DNA of 32,192 nucleotides from assembly GCA_030612405.1 (NCBI GenBank), contig JAUWNY010000005.1, forward strand, positions 1 through 32,192, read 5' to 3'. The position numbers and the translations under genes are program-made. Below are positions 29,481 to 32,192 of this stretch, piece by piece. Each line of letters starts with the position of its first letter. Position 1 is the stretch's first letter. The notes under the pieces were generated by a model. It saw only the letters and a program-made list of their open reading frames with translations. It was not told where the DNA came from and searched no databases. The DNA comes from Candidatus Methanophagales archaeon. Lineage in GTDB: Archaea > Halobacteriota > Syntropharchaeia > Alkanophagales > Methanospirareceae.

Positions 29481-30713
29481 ATGAACATCGAAGAGATAAG
29501 AAAAGACTTCCCGATTTTGGATAGCGGGATAATATATATGGACAGTGCAGCAACGAGTTTGACGCCTGAGCCCGTTCTGGATGCCGTTCTGGATTATTAC
29601 AGGAATTATAATGCGAATGTAGGTCGTGGCGTGTATAAACTAACGCAGATAGCTTCGCAGAAATATGAAGACGCACACAAAAACGTAGCGAAGTTCATTG
29701 GAACCACAGCAAACGAGCTCATTTTTACTAAGAACACAACCGAGGGGATAAACATGGTAGCCTCAGGAATTGGGCTGAAGAAGGGAGATAAAGTTGTGGT
29801 CAGCTTATGGGAACACCATTCCAATCTCCTGCCCTGGATACGTGCGAAAAAGACGTTAGGAATAGATCTGGAAGTGGTAAAACCCAATGCGATTTCGGAA
29901 GGCGAGGCGAAAACCCAATGCGCTCTTGAAACACCGGATTTTGTGGATGCGATAGACAAAAAGACAAAGATAGTGGCGATAACGCACGTCTCTAATGCAC
30001 TGGGCTCAATTCTTCCAGTAAAAGAAATATCGAAGCTGTGCGCGGAGAACAATGCTCTTTTGCTTGTTGATGCAGCGCAATCCGCACCTCATCTGAAAAT
30101 AAACGTCAGGGATATGGGCTGCGATTTCCTCGCCTTCTCAGGGCATAAGATGCTCGGACCTACGGGAATCGGCGGTTTAGTTATCAAAGAGGAACTTATG
30201 GACGAGATGGAACCGCTGACGGTTGGTGGAGGCGCAGTGGAGGACGCTTCGTTTACTGATTATAGCTTAAAACAGTCGTATGAGAAATTTGAAAGCGGCA
30301 CGCCAAACATAGCAGGGGCAGTGGGTCTCAGTGCAGCAGTGGCGTACTTGGAAGGGATTGGAATGGAAAAGGTAAAAGAAAGGGAGGAGAAACAGGGAAA
30401 AAGAATCATTGAAGGGCTACGGGAACTGGGCAATGTCGAGATTTATGGCTACGGGGGCGAAGCTTTTGAGCGTGGGCAGAGGATAGGGGTGGTATCTTTC
30501 AATGTAAAGGGTGTGAATCCGACCGAAGTTGCGTCGCGGTTGGACCGCGAAGCGAGCATAACTGTACGGTCAGGGCATCATTGCTGCATACCTTTAATGA
30601 ACTACCTCGGGTTGGGTGCAGAGGGAACAGTCAGGAGTTCGGTGTATTTGTATAATACCGAGGCGGAAGTGGAAAAGTTTTTAGAACTTATTAGGAAGAT
30701 AAGTAATTCATAA
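29481..30713 (+). CDS. sufS: Cysteine desulfurase (SufS/CsdA type)
   Basis: A PLP enzyme that takes sulfur from cysteine for iron-sulfur clusters and other thio-compounds. The 410-residue product shows IYMDSAATSLTPEPVLDAVL (near residue 18), FTKNTTEGINMVASGI (near 82), SLWEHHSNLLPW (near 108), HVSNALGSILPVKEI (near 172), LLVDAAQSAPHLKI (near 196), the PLP lysine in FSGHKMLGPTGIGGL (near 215) and the catalytic cysteine loop RSGHHCCIPLMNYLG (near 355), typical of group II. No sufE or sufBC lies next to it. The ATG is preceded by AAGAGGTAA. It ends 25 nt before the Gins51 gene. Confidence 0.94.
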   Translation: MNIEEIRKDFPILDSGIIYMDSAATSLTPEPVLDAVLDYYRNYNANVGRGVYKLTQIASQKYEDAHKNVAKFIGTTANELIFTKNTTEGINMVASGIGLKKGDKVVVSLWEHHSNLLPWIRAKKTLGIDLEVVKPNAISEGEAKTQCALETPDFVDAIDKKTKIVAITHVSNALGSILPVKEISKLCAENNALLLVDAAQSAPHLKINVRDMGCDFLAFSGHKMLGPTGIGGLVIKEELMDEMEPLTVGGGAVEDASFTDYSLKQSYEKFESGTPNIAGAVGLSAAVAYLEGIGMEKVKEREEKQGKRIIEGLRELGNVEIYGYGGEAFERGQRIGVVSFNVKGVNPTEVASRLDREASITVRSGHHCCIPLMNYLGLGAEGTVRSSVYLYNTEAEVEKFLELIRKISNS

Positions 30714-30738
30714 TTTACAACGCAAAAAGAGTGTATAT

Positions 30739-31419
30739 ATGGACATAGAGAAGCTCTGGGAACTTTTGCATAAGGAGAGAAACACGGCATCACTGCAGGT
30801 GTTACCTGAGACCTTCCATGAGGACGTGAGAGAATATCTGAAGAAGTTAGAGGATGAGAAAATAGAAGCGGGTGGTGAGAGAGGGAGAAGCGAACTCGTG
30901 GATGACGAGATACGAAACGCAAGAATGAAAGCAGAGGACATCATCCAGAGACGCATAGGGAAAATAGTAAAACTTGCCAGTTCGGGTATGGGAACGGCAC
31001 CCAAGCAAATGTTAGATGAAGAAGCGAAGATATTTGAAGGCGTGAAAAACTATGTGGAGCAAGGCAAAGAGAGATTGTTTGCGTTGTTGTCGAGTGAGGA
31101 TGAGCGCGCAATCAAAAGCGAAGGTATAGGGGAAGACGAAAGGGAAGAGCAAAAGCAGCAGGGCGATGCTGAAACGGTGGAGCCGAGTTTTAAACAGGTT
31201 GAACAGCCGGATTCCGCAGAAAACGACAATCAGAATGAAAAAGAAGAAATGCATATCGTTAGAATATTAGAAGATATACCGACTTTTATGGGTACAGATG
31301 GAGAAATATATAACGTGGGAAAAGAAGATGTTATTATGCTACCAAAAACCAATGCAGAGATATTGTGCAGGCGCGGGGTTGCGGTAAGGATTAAAAAGGA
31401 GAAAGTAGATAATAAGTAA
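30739..31419 (+). CDS. Archaeal GINS subunit Gins51
   Basis: The GINS complex links MCM helicase, GAN/Cdc45 and primase at the replication fork. This 226-residue product has the Gins51 layout: helical A-domain first (WELLHKERNTASLQVLPETF, then VREYLKKLEDEKIE), a long acidic linker (about residues 125-170, GIGEDEREEQKQQGDAETVE), and a C-terminal B-domain (HIVRILEDIPTFMGTDGEIY, then GKEDVIMLPKTNAEILCRRG). The pairing with eL42 downstream (35 nt to its ATG) is common in archaea. The linker is rather long and the A-domain is divergent, but the B-domain is clear. It starts with ATG after GTGTATAT. Confidence 0.85.
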   Translation: MDIEKLWELLHKERNTASLQVLPETFHEDVREYLKKLEDEKIEAGGERGRSELVDDEIRNARMKAEDIIQRRIGKIVKLASSGMGTAPKQMLDEEAKIFEGVKNYVEQGKERLFALLSSEDERAIKSEGIGEDEREEQKQQGDAETVEPSFKQVEQPDSAENDNQNEKEEMHIVRILEDIPTFMGTDGEIYNVGKEDVIMLPKTNAEILCRRGVAVRIKKEKVDNK

Positions 31420-31454
31420 ATAAGTAGGAGTAGGTGCGAGCCATAAACAGAAAA

Positions 31455-31733
31455 ATGAAGATGCCAAAACGTGTACGGATATATTGCCCCTTTTGTGACC
31501 GGCATACCATACACGAAGTGGAAAAGGTAAAAAAGGGAAGAGCTTCTTCCTTACACTGGATCGTAAGACAGAAGAAACGCAGGTCGGGAATCGGGAATAG
31601 CGGTAAGTTCTCTAAAGTTCCCGGTGGCGATAAGCCGACAAAAAAAGTTTTCCTCCGATACAAGTGCACGGAATGTAAAAAATCATATCAAAAACCGGGT
31701 TTCAGGGTATCGAAGCTTGAGCTTGTGGAGTAA
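31455..31733 (+). CDS. rpl44e: Large ribosomal subunit protein eL42 (L44e)
   Basis: A 92-residue archaeal/eukaryotic ribosomal protein with a four-cysteine zinc site: [13 protein letters not shown] (near residue 10) and [20 protein letters not shown] (near 70). The basic middle ([20 protein letters not shown]) is typical. The frame is open from a GTG at 31434, but the ATG at 31455 gives the family start MKMPKRVR. In many archaea eS27 and eIF2-alpha follow; here a minus-strand gene faces it after 49 nt, so the usual cluster is broken. Probably cotranscribed with Gins51. Confidence 0.94.
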   Translation: MKMPKRVRIYCPFCDRHTIHEVEKVKKGRASSLHWIVRQKKRRSGIGNSGKFSKVPGGDKPTKKVFLRYKCTECKKSYQKPGFRVSKLELVE

Positions 31734-31782
31734 AACTATCATTTTATGGTTTGAGCATGTGTAGGAATTAAGCTTGGCAAAA

Positions 31783-32192
31783 TCATTGTTCACTCTGACC
31801 AATACAAGTCCTTACCAGTAACTCAAGTTTTTTATTTTGGTAATCGAACTCAGCCACAATCCTTTTCAGGTTATCGGGTAACTTCCTGTACCCCCACAAG
31901 CACCTCCTTTTCGTCTCTTCAATACCATTTCGGAGAAAGTAATAGGGCAGATTTACATGGAAAAATGAGATGCTGTCGGCATCTCTTAAAGTGTCAGCAT
32001 CTCTGGTGCCTCCTGTTTCATGATGGAAGACCAGATAAAAGCTATCATCGGCTAATTCTTTACTTATGGTGCACTCTTTCATTATTTCTGCCAGGATCTC
32101 AGCACTGTTTGAAGCATGGGCATCTTTAAACTCATCGTAATTTTTGTAATCTTCCCTTCTTACCTTCCGCTCCTCAATGGCTCTCTCGATAT
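31783..32192 (-). CDS. Partial gene at the right edge, HD-domain/DUF4202-like
   Basis: The start lies beyond the window. The visible 135 codons read back from the edge as RAIEERKVRREDYKNYDEFK, then DAHASNSAEILAEIMKECTI, and HHETGGTRDADTLRDADSIS (near 100 residues from the C-terminus). The HHETGG and DADxLRDADS pair looks like the metal-binding His-Asp pattern of HD-type hydrolases, and the family could be DUF4202-like. I am not sure of the family. The ATG at 32082 is internal, because the frame is open up to 32192 with good coding character. It is convergent with eL42. Confidence 0.6.
   Translation of the reverse strand, partial: IERAIEERKVRREDYKNYDEFKDAHASNSAEILAEIMKECTISKELADDSFYLVFHHETGGTRDADTLRDADSISFFHVNLPYYFLRNGIEETKRRCLWGYRKLPDNLKRIVAEFDYQNKKLELLVRTCIGQSEQ

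Noticed and set aside
1-32192. CRISPR arrays and tRNA or rRNA genes
   Set aside because: No regularly spaced direct repeats were seen, and no cloverleaf-like or rRNA-like sequence was recognised in the intergenic gaps; R1-R3 are single dispersed copies.

Overview
The window is archaeal and most likely from a methane-metabolising euryarchaeon. It carries a complete tetrahydromethanopterin S-methyltransferase operon (mtrEDCBAFGH), four methanogenesis marker genes (mmp14, mmp17, mmp7, mmp8), archaeal-type ribosomal proteins (eL19, uL18, uS5, uL30, eL42), a Gins51 replication protein and a geranylgeranylglyceryl-phosphate synthase. The many small hypothetical genes, the dispersed non-coding repeats and the broken genes would suit an uncultured methanotroph or methanogen (ANME-1-like is my guess). 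No gene here fixes the lineage.

Layout. 1-4.4 kb: a CooC-like ATPase, an unknown gene, a DUF2284 gene interrupted by an in-frame TAG, an AhpD-like/DUF1684 pair on the minus strand, and three small unknown genes on the plus strand. 4.5-9.7 kb (minus): the mtr operon, closed by a hairpin terminator. 9.7-9.96 kb: a divergent promoter region with a small palindrome. 9.96-12.9 kb (plus): mmp14-mmp17-mmp7. 13.1-13.7 kb: a SAM methyltransferase. 13.8-19.65 kb (minus): a compact five-gene operon of beta-class DNA methyltransferase, PLD-nuclease/helicase, 59-aa protein, DndD-like SMC ATPase (one frameshift) and 122-aa protein. This is a probable DNA-modification defence system. 19.8-21.1 kb: a LarA-family protein. 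21.26-23.5 kb: an isolated piece of the spc ribosomal operon. 23.5-26.9 kb: accessory DNA with decayed small genes, an HEPN-like gene, an IS5-type transposase, ywbE and an IS200-like remnant. 26.96-31.7 kb: GGGP synthase, queC, mmp8, sufS, Gins51 and eL42. The right edge cuts a minus-strand gene.

How it works together. The Mtr complex couples methyl transfer between tetrahydromethanopterin and coenzyme M to sodium translocation. The divergent mmp17 and mmp7 genes belong to the set associated with activation of methyl-coenzyme M reductase, the next enzyme of the same pathway. The two transcription units therefore leave one shared control region. The DNA-modification operon is the main candidate for an under-described system.

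Three dispersed repeat families (called R1, R2 and R3 here) lie at gene borders. A shared promoter motif, CGAAAGTTAT, precedes three separate minus-strand units. Several genes carry single lesions (TAG, TGA or a one-base frameshift); these could be real decay or sequence errors. TAG is used as an ordinary stop by several intact genes here, so wholesale recoding of TAG is unlikely.
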